Part shown: in pieces, positions 33,988-45,986 of the stretch | Position numbering within the stretch: the first letter of the stretch is position 1 | Layout: each line of letters starts with the position of its first letter | Source: Orobanche coerulescens | Taxonomy: Eukaryota; Streptophyta; Magnoliopsida; Lamiales; Orobanchaceae | Direction: 5' to 3' | Length of the DNA: 64,000 bases | NCBI GenBank assembly: GCA_033398695.1 | Contig: CM065819.1 | Location: 9,287,501 to 9,351,500, forward strand | The notes under the pieces: generated by a model | The model's database searches: none | Seen by the model: the letters and a program-made list of their open reading frames with translations, nothing else | Told to the model about the DNA's origin: nothing | Made by a program: the position numbers and the translations under genes

Positions 33988-36900
33988 GAAATGGTATCAG
34001 AGCTCTAGGTTTATGGATACCTAGGCTTGTTGGTTATTTGGGTCTAGTTGTGTTTTGTTTTGCACATTGTCACACCGCTACCGGCATCTCAGTACATCCA
34101 GTGCTCGTAAGTTTTCCTTACTCAATTCTCTTGTTTTCTCGTATTGAAATTCCACTTCTTGAACTGTGATTGCCTCTCTCGTACTTATCGTCGAGTTGTT
34201 TCTCGATCCATCCGGTTGTGTACTTTTGATTCTAGTATTGCGCAGTCATTTGTCTCTCTGGAGTATGTGCGCCGTTCTGGGCTTGACCGTTTGTCGTTTT
34301 GCGAGCTTTCCATCGCTAGCGTTGGTGGGATCGTTGGTGATCGAAAGATCCGAGTTTTGCTCCGTGGTATATTGTGAGAGGGCTTGACCCTCTAGTCTTT
34401 TGTTGGATGATGGAATCTGCGTCTGGTAATTGCGATATACTAAATGTATGTTGAGCCGAATGTACCGATGAGTTGGACGCCGAAGGGTGCAGTATGATGT
34501 AGAAGTTTTGAACATTGATATGTTCCGGTATAGGTATTGATGGCAGAGTTTGTTGAGAAACTCACATAGCTGGTTTCGACATACGTCCAAATCGGTGATC
34601 TTTGGTTACGCTGTCAAACTTGAAGAGATAGTTTGACATATGCTTGGAATTAGTATTTCCGAGTTGCGCTTTTTGAACTGGTGATTTTTGAATGTCGTAT
34701 ATGAGTGTGTCCGGGAATTGTTGGTACTTGGCTAATTATTGTTATTTACAACCAATGTGTCTCTATTAATAATAATACATGCGGCGTGCATGCTTGAAAA
34801 TCTCTGAGACTTGATCGTATTGTGGGTTTTTGAAAAGTGACATGAATTTGGGCGAGCTAGCCTTGTATTTTCAAATAAAACCTTGTGTCGTATTTAAAGG
34901 TCGTGTTTAAAAGTGTTTAGGACATTTTATAAAATGCTACCGCTATTAAGCCCTTGTCGTGTTTGAAAGGGTCTTGAAAACGATTCTTAACTTATCGGTT
35001 TTATTTTCGAATAACTAGAGTATACGATTTTAAAATCAGATTAGCCTGGGGAAATCTAGGATGTCGAGTCAAGTTGTGTTGGTTGAGTTTTGTCTCGTCG
35101 GGTTTTGTCTGACTTAGTCGCATCGCGACGCGTCGTTTGAGATCATTGGTCGCGATTAGTATCGAGGGGCGGTCGTCACTTACATGCGACCTATGGATGT
35201 AAAACTCCCTTCCTTGTGTTGTGCCTCGTGTGACGCGAGTTATTTGTATGATTTGTTGCTTAATGACGGAATCCTCTTACGGATTTTGATTTCTTGATAT
35301 GTGTTTATTAGACTCTCGTATTTGGTTTATACGAGGAGTGTAAATCCTTCTTGATGTATTTTCGTACCGTATTTTATCCGCTGCGTGAGTTCTTTCGAAC
35401 GGCTTTCGGTATTTTGCAAACTGAGTTTTATTTCGTAAAACCGATTCCTTGAATCAAGTTTTGGCATTTTGGCCTTGAATATTTCATGATGGTTTGACAA
35501 ATGATTTTGTGAGTTTTGGAAAATATTACCGTCATTGGTCTTGTTAGCATTTTCGAAATGACGTGGGAAATTGTGCTTAGCCTCGTAAACCCATGTGAGA
35601 AAGGTTTACGGCATGTAATTTTTCGGATATGTTCTGTTGTTGTCTCTGTGGGTCATTAGCGCACGCTATGCTTTGCGGCTAGCGCGCGCAAGAGTGCGTT
35701 GGTAGCACGCTAAGGGGAGGATAGCGCACGCTACACAGTAGTTCGAGCGATCCCAGAGCTACTGGACTGGGTCTGAAGTTCTCGTTAGCGCACGCTAACA
35801 CTTGGGGTTAGCGCATGCTAACAGTGTATTTTTGGTCTGGAGTTTTGTTTGGTGCCGAGATAGCGCACGCTAACCTTAATGATTAGCGCACGCTAATTGT
35901 GTCCAGTATAAATACTGGACACCAGTCTAGAAGTTGCATTTTTCTTCATTTCTTCTTCTTCCTCCATGAGTTTGAGACGTAGCGACTCGGTTTCGCATCT
36001 GGGCTGATTTTTCTTCCATCCAAAGGTGTTTTGGAGTATCCTAGATGATTTTTAACATCATCTAATCCATTGTTCTTCGCCTAATCTGGGTATTTTCTTG
36101 AATCCCTAGAGTTGACTTTTTGGAGTTTTGTTCTTGATATCGTTTTCCATCCAGTTTTGATAAACCGATTGTTGTTTTAACGATGTTGTTAAACATATCC
36201 TGAGGATTGTATATCACTGTCGTGATTTTGAGCGATTTGATGTGTGTGATATGATGTGTTTAAGTGAATGTTGATACGTGCGAATTTTGGGCATTTTGGC
36301 CTATTGTACTTCTGAAAAACCTTGAGTATCTTAGAAAATAAAACTCGAGACGTACTTTTATAATGAATTATTTTCTCACAGTGCTCTCAAGATGCCTACT
36401 AGTGCCACGCTATGTTTCAAAATTATTCTACTTTGAGGATCAAAATATTTTGAGATATTTCTAATGATTTAGAAACGCATTCGCTTAGACCCGAAGGTCG
36501 AAAATAGCTGAAAAGTCTTAATTTAACGAAAGGTGTCTTCATTTTAATCAAACGCAAGATGACTTTTTTTTTAAGTCTCGATGACGATGTTTGTACTACT
36601 TTTTGATATATGATACTCAAGATCAACTGGTGCCTGCAAATTATTTTCAAAAGATGGTTTTCGTTTCCAAAACCTATCATTCCTATTTGTGGTCCGGGAA
36701 TATATGTGTGATGTTCGTGCTCTCGTTAGGGTGTTAACCCCAGAGTTGTTGTTGAAATGGTGGTGTGAGCGTTGAGTCGTTCTCCACACAGCTGTCGTGG
36801 TAGCCTCTGTGAGGGGTGTGATATTGGTATTGGATGTTGTCGCCTCGTAGCGGTTTATGCGTTATCGCATATATGCGAGCTGTTAGGGATCGGGTTGGTA

Positions 36901-37934
36901 TGATTGTGTGCATGGGTGATTGTTCCGCGTTGTGTCGGTTGCTTGTTGTATTGTTACCTTGGTTCCGTTGTTGTGAGTTTCGGGGGCGAGGTCAAAGGTA
37001 ATACCCGTACTATTTTGACTTCTATATCTTCTCTTTCTACAGTCTATCGATTCGCTCGTGTTCATTGATACCTTCTGAACTTGTTCTGTACCTTGGATTC
37101 ATCGTTCGAGCAGTAATGTCGATTTTGAGTCGATCTGGTTATCGCTGACTTTCCGAATTCGGTTCGATTCTTGTGAACCTTGTTCGGAAGTAACATCTTT
37201 TGGTTCTAATAGTTCTTTTATTCGAAGTGGATCGGATTTTGAACTTCTGTATTTTCGGCTCTATCGACTCGTTTATGCTCGTTAACATTTCTGAACTTTC
37301 CCTATCCCTTGTTTTTGTTGATCGAATGAGGGTGGTATTGTTTCGGAATAACTCATCTGTCGTTGTGGCTTTTCAATCGCTATTCCCTTTCCTGTGGATC
37401 TTATGGGAATGCACATCTTGCTGCTCTCACCAGGTCATTCTGGGAGTTGTTGTTTGAATTTTATTATCCTACGTGTTTCGGACAAGATTGTTCGATTTTT
37501 GTTGTCTCAATCGTTTGTTTGTTCGGTTTTTGTTCTCGTTTCGTGATTGTTGAGCGTTCAGGCTCCTTCGTAATTCCCTTAAGTTCGGGAAATTAGTCTC
37601 GTTGTTGATCTTCCAACCCTTGGGCGGTGGAATTCCGTAATTGTTCAGCATTGACTCGCGTTTTGATTGATGAGCCGTTGGGTTGGTCAATCGTATTGAT
37701 TTTCGTTCGTTGAGTTTTGTGATTGTTCGGATAATCGACTCGATTGTATTGTCTATTTGATGATGCTTGTCACTCGTTGATTTTTGTATGTCTCTTTGCG
37801 TTTCTTGCAGCGTTTCACCATCGGGCGCGAGTCTTCGGTTTTTGTGTATCGCGTCGAGTTTTCCTGGCAGGGGATATTGCTTCTCCCTACTTATTTTATG
37901 TTTCGGGACGAAACTTCTTTTAAGGAGGGTAGAA
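33988..37934 (+). mobile_element. Internal region of array D-F, copy 2, noncoding
   Basis: Near-identical to copy 1. Primer site at 33992, polypurine tract at 37922-37934, promoter cassette at about 35585-36290. Small local differences near 34076-34090 and 37105-37155. Confidence 0.88.
35585..36290 (+). promoter_or_regulatory. Internal promoter cassette, copy 2
   Basis: Same palindromes. TATAAATA at 35907-35914 lies within an inverted repeat that here extends to 12-bp arms (35899-35922), slightly longer than in copy 1. Confidence 0.65.
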
Positions 37935-40321
37935 TGTAGTATCCGCAATTTTCGATTTTTGGTAAATTTCTTTTTTCGGCCGGAGTCCGTTTTGACGGCT
38001 CGCTCATGACCGTTTCGTCATTCTGAGAATGATTAATTCTACACTTTTTGTCATCCGAGTTCGTTTCGGTGTAGTTTTGTTGAGTTCCGTGCTTTTTAGC
38101 GACTTTTCCGCACTTGAGTTCGATTCTTGTGAATCTCGTCCGAAACTGCTGTTTCGAGTTTCCCGCAAGTCCGTTTAACTTTGTTAGACGTGTTGTGAAC
38201 TTCGGTTTGGTTATTCGATCACGTATCGTGGTTTCCGGGCATTTTGGGCCATTTTGTAATTTCTTGAATGTTACGGGTATACATATCTGTATTTGTCATC
38301 TTGACCCGTTTCTTGGTCGCGTATGATTAATTATTGCATTACGTTTTCATCTCGAGTCGTTGACGTCGTCCGCGAACTTTTCGTCGTGTCCGTTCCGTGC
38401 GTTTTCGGAAATCGAGGCGTCGGGTCGTGGCGGCTGAGCAGCTGGCCGGACGGTTGCGGATCGCCGGACGAGTCTTGGACAGCCGGCGAGCACGGCAAGA
38501 ACCGCGTAAGCGCACGCTTCTGGCCGGGGCCGCTGCGCGCTAGCTTCAGCGATGTAAGCGCCTGTGTCGAGTCGGCCAGACTGTATCGGGCACGGGTAGA
38601 GGGATTACGAGGTTCGGACTCGGTCGGGTCGGCGGGTAGCGCACGCCATCGTCGGTCGTAGCCGCGCTAACCGGCAGGGTAGCGCCGCCGCCGGCCGACT
38701 AGCGTGCGCACGGAAGAGTTTGTTAGTCCGGTGGCTACCGGATAGGTCGGCTAGCGCGCGCGCGAGCTTCGGCCGTAGCGCACGCTAGCGGGAGTCGGGC
38801 GATCGAGTCACGGTCGGCGGGGTGGTCGGTGGTGCCGGTCGTGCGGGCCATGGCCGAGAGTGCTCGGTCGTCTTGGCCGATAGCGCACGCTAGGCGGGAA
38901 GGCTAGCGCACGCTAGTTCAGCCCGATATATAAATGATGCAGAGACCGACTTTCTCCGTCATTTTCATTTCATTTCTCTTCGGTCCATGGTGAGGTTTTT
39001 GGAAGAGACGAAACCATGTTGTTGAACAACAAATCCATGAAGTTCTTGAGGTTATATCGTTGATCAATCATCCTATAACATCCTTCGATCCAAATAATCA
39101 AGGTTAGATCTTTAGAACCCTACTTTTGGGTAGATTTGGGGATTTTCGCGTTTTGTCCGATTCGTTCCGTTTTGTCGATTAATTCATGATGAATATGATT
39201 AATCTTGTTGGTATTCTTAGTTTCCCTACGGATTCATGGTATATTTCGTGATTTTTACGGAATCGAGAGGGTTTGGTTGTGGTCGCCCTCGTTGTTGTTT
39301 ATATACGAATATACATGAATCGTAGGCGGGTTTTCGGTGTATTCCAATTCCGTATTCATTTAGAAATGGTTGTGATTGTATTCTTGAATCGTTAGGTTCG
39401 GTTTCATTGGTTCTAGCGTTCGTCGGTGACTTTCCTTTCCGTTCGTTGCGTCGTCAATAATTCAAGGCAAGTATTCTTTTGGAAACCTTTATGCTTAACA
39501 TGAAATGGTAATGTATATTGTGTGTGCTTTGCTCACCCGGGAGGTCGACGGGGCCTCGGGGAATCTATGACTTCACTGGATTCATGAGTTTGTTTCGCTA
39601 GCCACTCGGGAGGGTCCTTAGAGGCCTCGGGTGGGATTCGTGGCTTCGTCCCGGTCCTAGGCGATGCCTGTGCGTGATTTGTTTTATGAAATGGCCAGCT
39701 CGGGAGGGTCCTTAGAGGCCTCGGGTGGGATTCGTGGCTTCGTCCCGGTCCTAGGCAAATTGTTTGACTGTTTGTTTCCGGAAAAGACATGTCTGGTTTT
39801 GGCTTTTGGAAATGATATTGGTGCATGTACTATGAAATGTGTAAGCGATTGGTTTGCCTTGAATACTTGTACTAGCGTAATTGCTAACCCCTTTGGGGAC
39901 CCGTTGTCGGGGAAATTCTTGTTATGGATTTCAAGTTATGTTCAGCCAGACGAGCGGGCGCTGGGATGGTACGAGGATGTCGGCCAAGGTTGTTGACATG
40001 TGCAATTGAGTCTTTTTATTTCCTACTGTCTCTTTTGATGTGGATGTTTTCCAAATTGTAAACTTATAGATTGTACTCGCGAGTACTTAGGCTTTTTCCT
40101 TTCGGATTGTGTTTGGACTTCGTTGGAGTTACTGTATTTGTCGGTTGATGTTTATTATGCCGGTTGTACAGGACGTGTTGTTTTATGTTCTTGTTGTTAA
40201 CAATTGTTTCCTTGCTAACCGAGACGGTTAGTCGAGAGGTGTTTTCTTGTGTTAGCCTGGTGGATCCCATGTAGGGGTCCACGGCGCTGTAATACACCTC
40301 GAATATCTTGGGGGTGTTACA
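37935..40321 (+). repeat. LTR F (2387 bp), right LTR of array D-F
   Basis: Starts TGTAGTATCC (one substitution) and ends TGTTACA at 40321, followed by the target duplication GGAAT. TATATAAAT 38927-38935; putative acceptor changed to TTTCAAG (39935); GTACTCGCGAGTAC 40073-40086. Confidence 0.92.
38495..38935 (+). promoter_or_regulatory. U3 promoter of LTR F: TAGCGCACGCTA cluster plus TATA
   Basis: Same geometry as LTR E, with the last palindrome about 12 bp from TATA. Confidence 0.68.
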
Positions 40322-40326
40322 GGAAT

Positions 40327-41337
40327 AACAAGGGAAATGATATAATACATCTAAATATTCATCAATACATCATAATCCTAAGTTAAATCGGATTAATCGT
40401 ACGAAAACAACCAAAACACCCAAATTCCCCAAAACTAGATTTCTAGGAAATCTGACCTGATTCGGTAGATCGGAGGATGTTATAGAATGGATGATTGATG
40501 ATATGAAACTCAAAACTTCATGGATTAATTGTATAACAACATCCTTCCATGATTCCAACACATCCAGCCGCGGAAGAGAAGGAAAACCGAGTGAAATGAC
40601 TGAAGAAAAACGCTGCCAGGCCTTAAATAGGCCGATCGGCCGGGTTACGACGTAATCGGCCACGGCTTACGTGCGTAATCGGCTATGGCCGAACGCACCG
40701 CTGGAAATGCCGGAAGCGTTACGTGCGTTACGGACAGGCCTTACGTACGTAACGGCCTTACGTATGTAATCGCCGATCACTACCGCACGTTACTCGGCCG
40801 GTGGCTGGCCCGAGCATGCCCGGCCATGACTCGGCCGGGACCAACTCCGACGGCCCGAACGACCCCGAAACCCGAACCTGAGTACGAATCGAAGATACGG
40901 TTACGAAGTACTCGCAAATACGAATCCGAGCACTAAGAGAACACATGATTCCGACCACCCGAAGGCTCTAAATTCGACAACGGAAAGTAATTACCCCAAA
41001 CTTTGGGAAATTACGAAAATGGCCCAAAACGCCCGAAAATCACGATACGTGATCGAAACACCAAGCCAAAGCTCGCAACATGAATATTAACATTAAATGA
41101 ACTTACTAGAAAGTCGAAACAACAATTTCGGATGAGATTCGCAAGAATCGAACTCAAGTGCGGAAAAACCGCTAAAAAGCACGGAACTCAACAAAACGAC
41201 ACCGAAACGAACTCGGATGACAAAAAGTGCAGAATTAATCATTCTCAGAATGACGAAACGGTCATGAGAGAGTCGTCAAAATAGACTCCGGCCGAAAAAA
41301 AGAAATTTACCAAAAATCGAAAATTGCGGATATTACA
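40327..41337 (-). repeat. LTR G, 5' part (minus strand)
   Basis: Continues LTR G after array D-F. On the minus strand it begins TGTAATATCCGC at 41337. A conserved donor-like CAG|GTCAGA is at about 40456 (complement). Confidence 0.9.
40623..40800 (-). promoter_or_regulatory. U3 promoter of LTR G: TTACGTACGTAA cluster plus TATA-like box
   Basis: On the minus strand, palindromic TTACGTACGTAA and variants, plus GGCCGATCGGCC, lead into TATTTAAG (complement of 40623-40630). It is a third palindrome core in the same promoter position. LTR H has a degraded version at about 54909-55080. Confidence 0.6.
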
Positions 41338-41616
41338 TTCTACCCTCCTTAAAAGAAGTTTCGTCCCGAAACTTAAAACAAGTAGGGAGAAGGAATATCC
41401 CGCCGGAAAAACTCAACTAGATACACAAGAAGCACGTAACTCATGCCCAATGGAGAAACGTTACAAGCAACGCAACGGAATATACGGCGTGAAAACACGC
41501 TCCACGACGACCAACACGACGCCACCGGTAGAGACATAATAAAATCAACAAGTGACAAGCGTCATCAAACAGATATTACAATCGAGTCGATTATCTGAAC
41601 AATCACAAAACACAAC
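41338..41616 (-). mobile_element. G/H internal region, 3' end, with polypurine tract
   Basis: The complement of 41338-41375 reads GGGACGAAACTTC..AAGGAGGGTAGAA. The region is interrupted at 41616 by element III (duplication ACAAC, 41612-41616 and 50106-50110). Confidence 0.88.
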
Positions 41617-42842
41617 TGTTACTACCCAAAATATTATCCGGAGATAGATATTGCTGGAATGGATGGGATAGCAAACAAATGCAAGAGCACTTCCGTGAGA
41701 AAGATAAATAACACAAGATTTGCCGGGGTTGTTAGTCCTGGGCTTGAATGCTCTCGCGAGATATTATTAATACCGATATTCGGGGATACAAGTACTAATG
41801 TAAGAATACAATTACAATCAGTGTAAAGTTTCTTGTTATCTTAGCTAGTGAGCGTGTAGATTGCCGGAAGAACCAGATTTGATGCTCTGTGAGTTATTGT
41901 AACAATGGTGATGAACAGTCGCGGCGGTGAGAGATCGACCGCCTCTCGCGGCGAGTATTTAGCTGGATGTTTGGGCTTCTGGGCTTATGAATCCCTTGGA
42001 ATCTGTCTAGTGGAGACTTGCTGCTTCTGCCGATCGTCTTCTGGACGAGAGATTTGGAGAGAGAAGTCCTGAGATGGATTCCGGTGAGATAGCCGGGAGC
42101 TTGATGATATGTATGTTCTTCAGTGTTTCCGTGAATGTATCGGAATGTGAGAGAATGTTAACCTTTGGTGGAATGTATTTCGGACGTAAGTCAAATGAAT
42201 TCCCAACCGTAGGTTGAATGTGAGAGAATGTGAACTGTAGGTTCAGTCAATTTCCAACCTTTTTCCAGTAGGAGGAAGTTCTCTATTTATAGGGCTTGGA
42301 TACGCCGGGCGATCACCTTTTCTGCAAGATATTTATCGGGCGATCGTCTTTCAGCACATGGTCCTGTCCCCTCAAAGTCTGCAGGAGTTCTTTGGCGATC
42401 AATCGTGCGGTCGATGGGGAGCTTACACGCGTCTGAGTTGCGACACGGGTGGTCCTACGATAACTTTCGGCGCGCATCTTTGGTAGGTGAGGTAGGTGGC
42501 GGTGTGGTCAAAGGTCTTGTCTGTCGGCTAAAGATCTTGTGCGCTACGAAGATCTTGTCGGCGCCTTTGGTGGATCTCGCACGTGGGTGCTTTCACGAGA
42601 TCCAGTCCTTGATGACTTTGATGGGCGATCGTCTCTGCTCGGGCGCAGTCGATTGCCCTTAGGGTTAGTAGAGTAGATCGCCACGGTACAAAGGGCGATC
42701 GCCTTGGGAGTCGATCGCTAGGTAACTGATGGTGGTTTGATATCTTCGACTTGGCGAGATAACCATAGTTTGACTGGAGTTGACTAGGTCGCTCGGCCTT
42801 ATTGTCGATCGCCTGTCGGGATGAATAAATCGTGACACAACA
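41617..42842 (-). repeat. 3' LTR of element III
   Basis: On the minus strand it starts TGTTGTGTCACG and ends GGGTAGTAACA. TATA (ATAAATAG) is the complement of 42283-42290. Upstream of it are repeated GCGATCGC and GGGCGATCG motifs (42300-42830). Confidence 0.92.
42283..42830 (-). promoter_or_regulatory. U3 promoter of element III: GCGATCGC motifs plus TATA
   Basis: Several GGCGATCGCC or GCGATCG palindromes lie upstream (higher coordinates) of the TATA box. The right LTR repeats this at 49539-50090. The same motif is frequent throughout elements III and I. Confidence 0.55.
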
Positions 42843-43356
42843 ATTGCCCCCCAGCTCGCTCATACGTTGGAAACGTGGGGTGAGGTGGCTTTTGGCGATC
42901 GCTGAACTTTTGACGAGCGACTTCGTGTTTTATTGAATTAGCGATCGTCTTTGAGCTGATATACTCTGGATTCGGACGACCTGGTTGGCCGCTGAACTGC
43001 GCGGGAAAAAGCAACGGGCGTTGAAAAGTCTCCGCGCACGTGTCGGGCTTCTATTGGAGGACACCAACGGTCATTAATGACTCCTCGGCTGACGCGTCCT
43101 CGAAAAGACGCGTACGCGGGTCTCGAGGGGGTCAACTATTGCGTCGTTTGAGATCCGACCCCTGAGGTTTTCCCTTATTGCAATCGGGTCCCTGCCTCCT
43201 CCTATAAAAGGGGGTGCGGTGCTGCAGTGTTACTCAGGCGTGCTTATTGGAGAAAGAAGGACCTGCTGCCGAATTTTCTGAAGATCTTAGAGCCGATCGT
43301 CGTTCGATTTCACTTTAGGGTAAGAAAAATCATTTTCTTCTTCTCTAACTCTGAAA
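42843..43356 (+). promoter_or_regulatory. Promoter and leader of the antisense gene in element III
   Basis: On the plus strand, opposite to the element, TATAAAAG lies at 43203-43210, 147 bp upstream of the first ATG (43357), with a CACGTG G-box at 43037-43042 further up. This supports independent plus-strand transcription. 42843-42855 is also the polypurine tract of element III on the other strand. Confidence 0.55.
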
Positions 43357-45986
43357 ATGGCCGAGCCTCATCTTCGTTTGGAGCGGGTACTGCTTACGCC
43401 GGGACATCGGTGCCAGGAGAAACTCCTTCCGTCTTCCACTGAGACGGCAGTGAAGCCATTCGGCCGGAATCGACCGGCTGAAGTTGAGGCTTTGTTCAAT
43501 GAGGCCGATATTGCTAAGGAGTCGGTTCTTTGAAGAGAGACGATCGCAGATCGAGAGAGATCTGGCGATCAGGGCTTACTCGGAGCAACATAGCACTTTT
43601 GGTCGGGCCTATAGGGCCTTTGCTGAAATAATGGAGAGGTTAGCCGGTCCTACTCCGAGATTCGACTTCCGGGGATATTCGGTCGCTTATCCCTATGTGC
43701 TTCCCAAGCGGTCGCGATGTCGTGCCGCGGCAATGATCGTTGTGGTCGCTCGGCCAAATACGGAGCTCGGCGACCGTGAGAGATCGGCGTCCTGGAGGAC
43801 AAGATTCCATGTTCCTTCAGATGTGGACATGTTCGCGCCCGCGGAGAATGAACGAGCCGACCAGCCTCCGATGGGTATGGTCGCAGTGTGTGAGGCCATT
43901 ATGGAGGTCGGGCTACGCTTCCCTCTGTCCTTTGCGGTCTCCCATCTGTTGGCCGCTTGGAATGTGGCGCCACTTCAGCTGACGCTGAACGCCTGGCTCC
44001 AAATTATTTGCACCCTCACCCTTTTCGGCGGTCATCGCCTGTACCGCCTCCCATCGCCGTTGGAGATGAATCATTTGTTTAAACTGACGGCACACAGAGG
44101 GTTGGTCGGCGGTTACCATATTCAAGGCCGATCTGGTCGGGTGATTCATGGAGTTCCGAATAAGATACGTGGCGATCAGACGAAGTGGTTCTGGGTCGCC
44201 GGCAAGTGGAGAGCTTCGGCGAGCGACAATCCCACGGGCGAGCTGGAGATCCCCACCGAATTTCGGGAGAGGAATCCGTGGGGTTTAGACTCTCCCTTCG
44301 TTTGGATGCGATTTGGGTGATCTAATTTGATTTACATTTCGAGGCTTCCATATCCCGGCGATCGAGGAGATGCCTTTCGACTTTCTCGTTGTTTGGGAGT
44401 GAATTAGGAGCTTGTCGGACGACGACCTAGACGCCACTCGGATCAACAAGGAGAGTCGCTGGTTGTCGGCTCGATTATTCCGTTTCCCGAGACATCTCGC
44501 GGTGCCAGGTATGAGCTTCTGCGATCTTCACTTTCTAGGCGATCGCCTTTCTTGAGGAAAGTGTCTGACCGTTAGTCGATCGTCTTTAACTGCAGAGGTT
44601 CGTTTCCCTCGCTTTTTGGAGCCTCCGGCGGAGATCGCTATGTCGAACCCAGAGTCTGAGCCGTCTTCGCCATAAGAGGTCGACTCGGGTTCCACCGTCG
44701 CATTGCCTATAGTTCCGGGAGGAGCCTCGCGTGGAGCCGGAGCCTCGCGTGGAGCAGGTCGTGGTTGAGGAGGAAATTCAGGAGGAGGGGCTTCGGGCGA
44801 ATTGCAAGAGGCCGAGGCCGGAAGAAACTTCGTTTCCTGCCCCGGGCGATGAAGTGCCAATCGCCGCTCCTCCGATCACCATCGTTGCTCCGGAGGGCGA
44901 GTCGCCCTCTGCGGCTTTTCTGCGGGAGACGGCGATCGCGGATGCTGAGACCCCTCGAGGGAAACCGTTTTTCGGTCGGGATCCCGAGAAGGCTGAGAGG
45001 TAGATAGTATTTCTGTGTTGAAAATTGCATCTGTATAGGAGTTGTATTAACTTTAGTTGTTTTGATGCAGGATCCGTCGCGCAGATCCGTCTTGTCCACC
45101 AATGGTCGTGGATTTCCTGGCGAGTCGATCTCCTCGCCATTCCTGCGACATTCCTCCCTATGTCAGCAAAGCTGCGTCTGCTCTGCCGAAGGCATGGACG
45201 ACTGATCTGGATGCGATCGCTCGGCAGCGATCGTCGAGTTCGATGCATGCTGTTGTCTCCCTTTCTCTTCAAACGGCGACCATGGCCGTCCAGGCTGCTC
45301 AGGAGTTTGAGGGGCGGCCCTCCACCATTCGCCTGCAGGAGGATCTCGAGGCGGCTCGGAAAGAGAACGCCGAGTTTGCTGACAAGATCACGGCGATGGA
45401 GAAGGACTCCTTGGAGGCGGCCAAGCGGGCGAGCCATGAGCTTGAGCTGGAGAAGAAAGAGACTGAGAAATATCGAATGGCGGTCGACCGATTTCGGGAC
45501 CAGATGCAGAGTGTCGTCCAGGCGCGGAATGTTGCTGAAGGGGAGGCCGATCGTCAGAAGGTGACGATCGCTCGGCTGACCAGCGAGCTGGCGGAGGCGA
45601 AAGAGAAGGTTGCTGCGAGGGAGGCCGAGCTCCAGGGATCGCAACAGGCGATGGCCGAGCTGAGAGGAGAGGTTGAGGCGACCAAGGCCGATCCCTTCCA
45701 AAACTTCGAGTATGTCAGCGAGTTCGCCTATTATTTGGCGTTCGCCGACTCGATCCGAGCGGCTAAGAAGGGAGGCTTGGAGGTCGGTCCTCTAGCTGAG
45801 AAGTTCAAATCATATGCATTGGAGCATCCTCTCCATTCGGCTTTCTCCTTGCCGATCTTGGACCTGGCGGACATCGGCGTGGATTTGAGCTGGTATCCGT
45901 CTCCAGACAGTCTTGCTCATCCCGATGCTCCGGAAGATGAGGGGACCGCGCCGAATGCTGATGGCGAAGGCCAGGCAGGGGCCTGA
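43357..45986 (+). pseudogene. Antisense gene of Tat/Ogre element III, four predicted exons
   Basis: Antisense ORFs between pol and the 3' LTR are known in Tat/Ogre elements; their function is unclear. Exon 1 43357-44316, exon 2 44408-44508, exon 3 44596-44999, exon 4 45071-45986. Introns 44317-44407, 44509-44595 and 45000-45070 are all GT-AG and each junction keeps the frame. Exon 1 has a region (about 43890-44200; GLRFPLS, APLQLTLNAW) resembling the 'putative gypsy type transposon' domain (Transposase_28, PF04195). Exon 4 starts RRADPSCPPMVVDFL, then a long Glu/Lys/Ala-rich coiled coil (about 45290-45690), then FSLPILDLADIGVDLSWY. Defects: a frameshift near 43490-43530, stop TAA 44673, and a frameshift around 44713-44765. 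A possible poly(A) signal AATGAA is at 46090. Confidence 0.65.

Larger units (their letters stand above)
25252..40321 (+). mobile_element. Array D-F: LTR-internal-LTR-internal-LTR retrotransposon with target duplication
   Basis: 15,070 bp: LTR D 25252-27637, internal 27638-31592, LTR E 31593-33987, internal 33988-37934, LTR F 37935-40321. The whole array is flanked by one GGAAT duplication (25247-25251 and 40322-40326), and the empty target is preserved in LTR H (GGAAT at 54616-54620). One insertion was therefore later expanded by an extra LTR-internal unit, most simply by unequal recombination between LTRs. No gag-pol in either internal copy. Confidence 0.92.

Noticed and set aside
40685..40936. 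ORFs across the LTR G palindrome cluster (also 54785-55117)
   Set aside because: Composition-driven by TTACGTACGTAA repeats upstream of the TATA-like box; frames differ between LTRs G and H.
42300..42830. GCGATCGC repeats resembling the cyanobacterial HIP1 motif, suggesting bacterial DNA
   Set aside because: They sit in the U3 of a bounded LTR retrotransposon with plant primer site and gag; the resemblance is coincidental.
44778..45701. 307-residue minus-strand ORF opposite the antisense gene of element III
   Set aside because: Shadow of the GC-rich coiled-coil exon on the plus strand; Leu/Arg-rich translation with no domain, and it spans the predicted intron.
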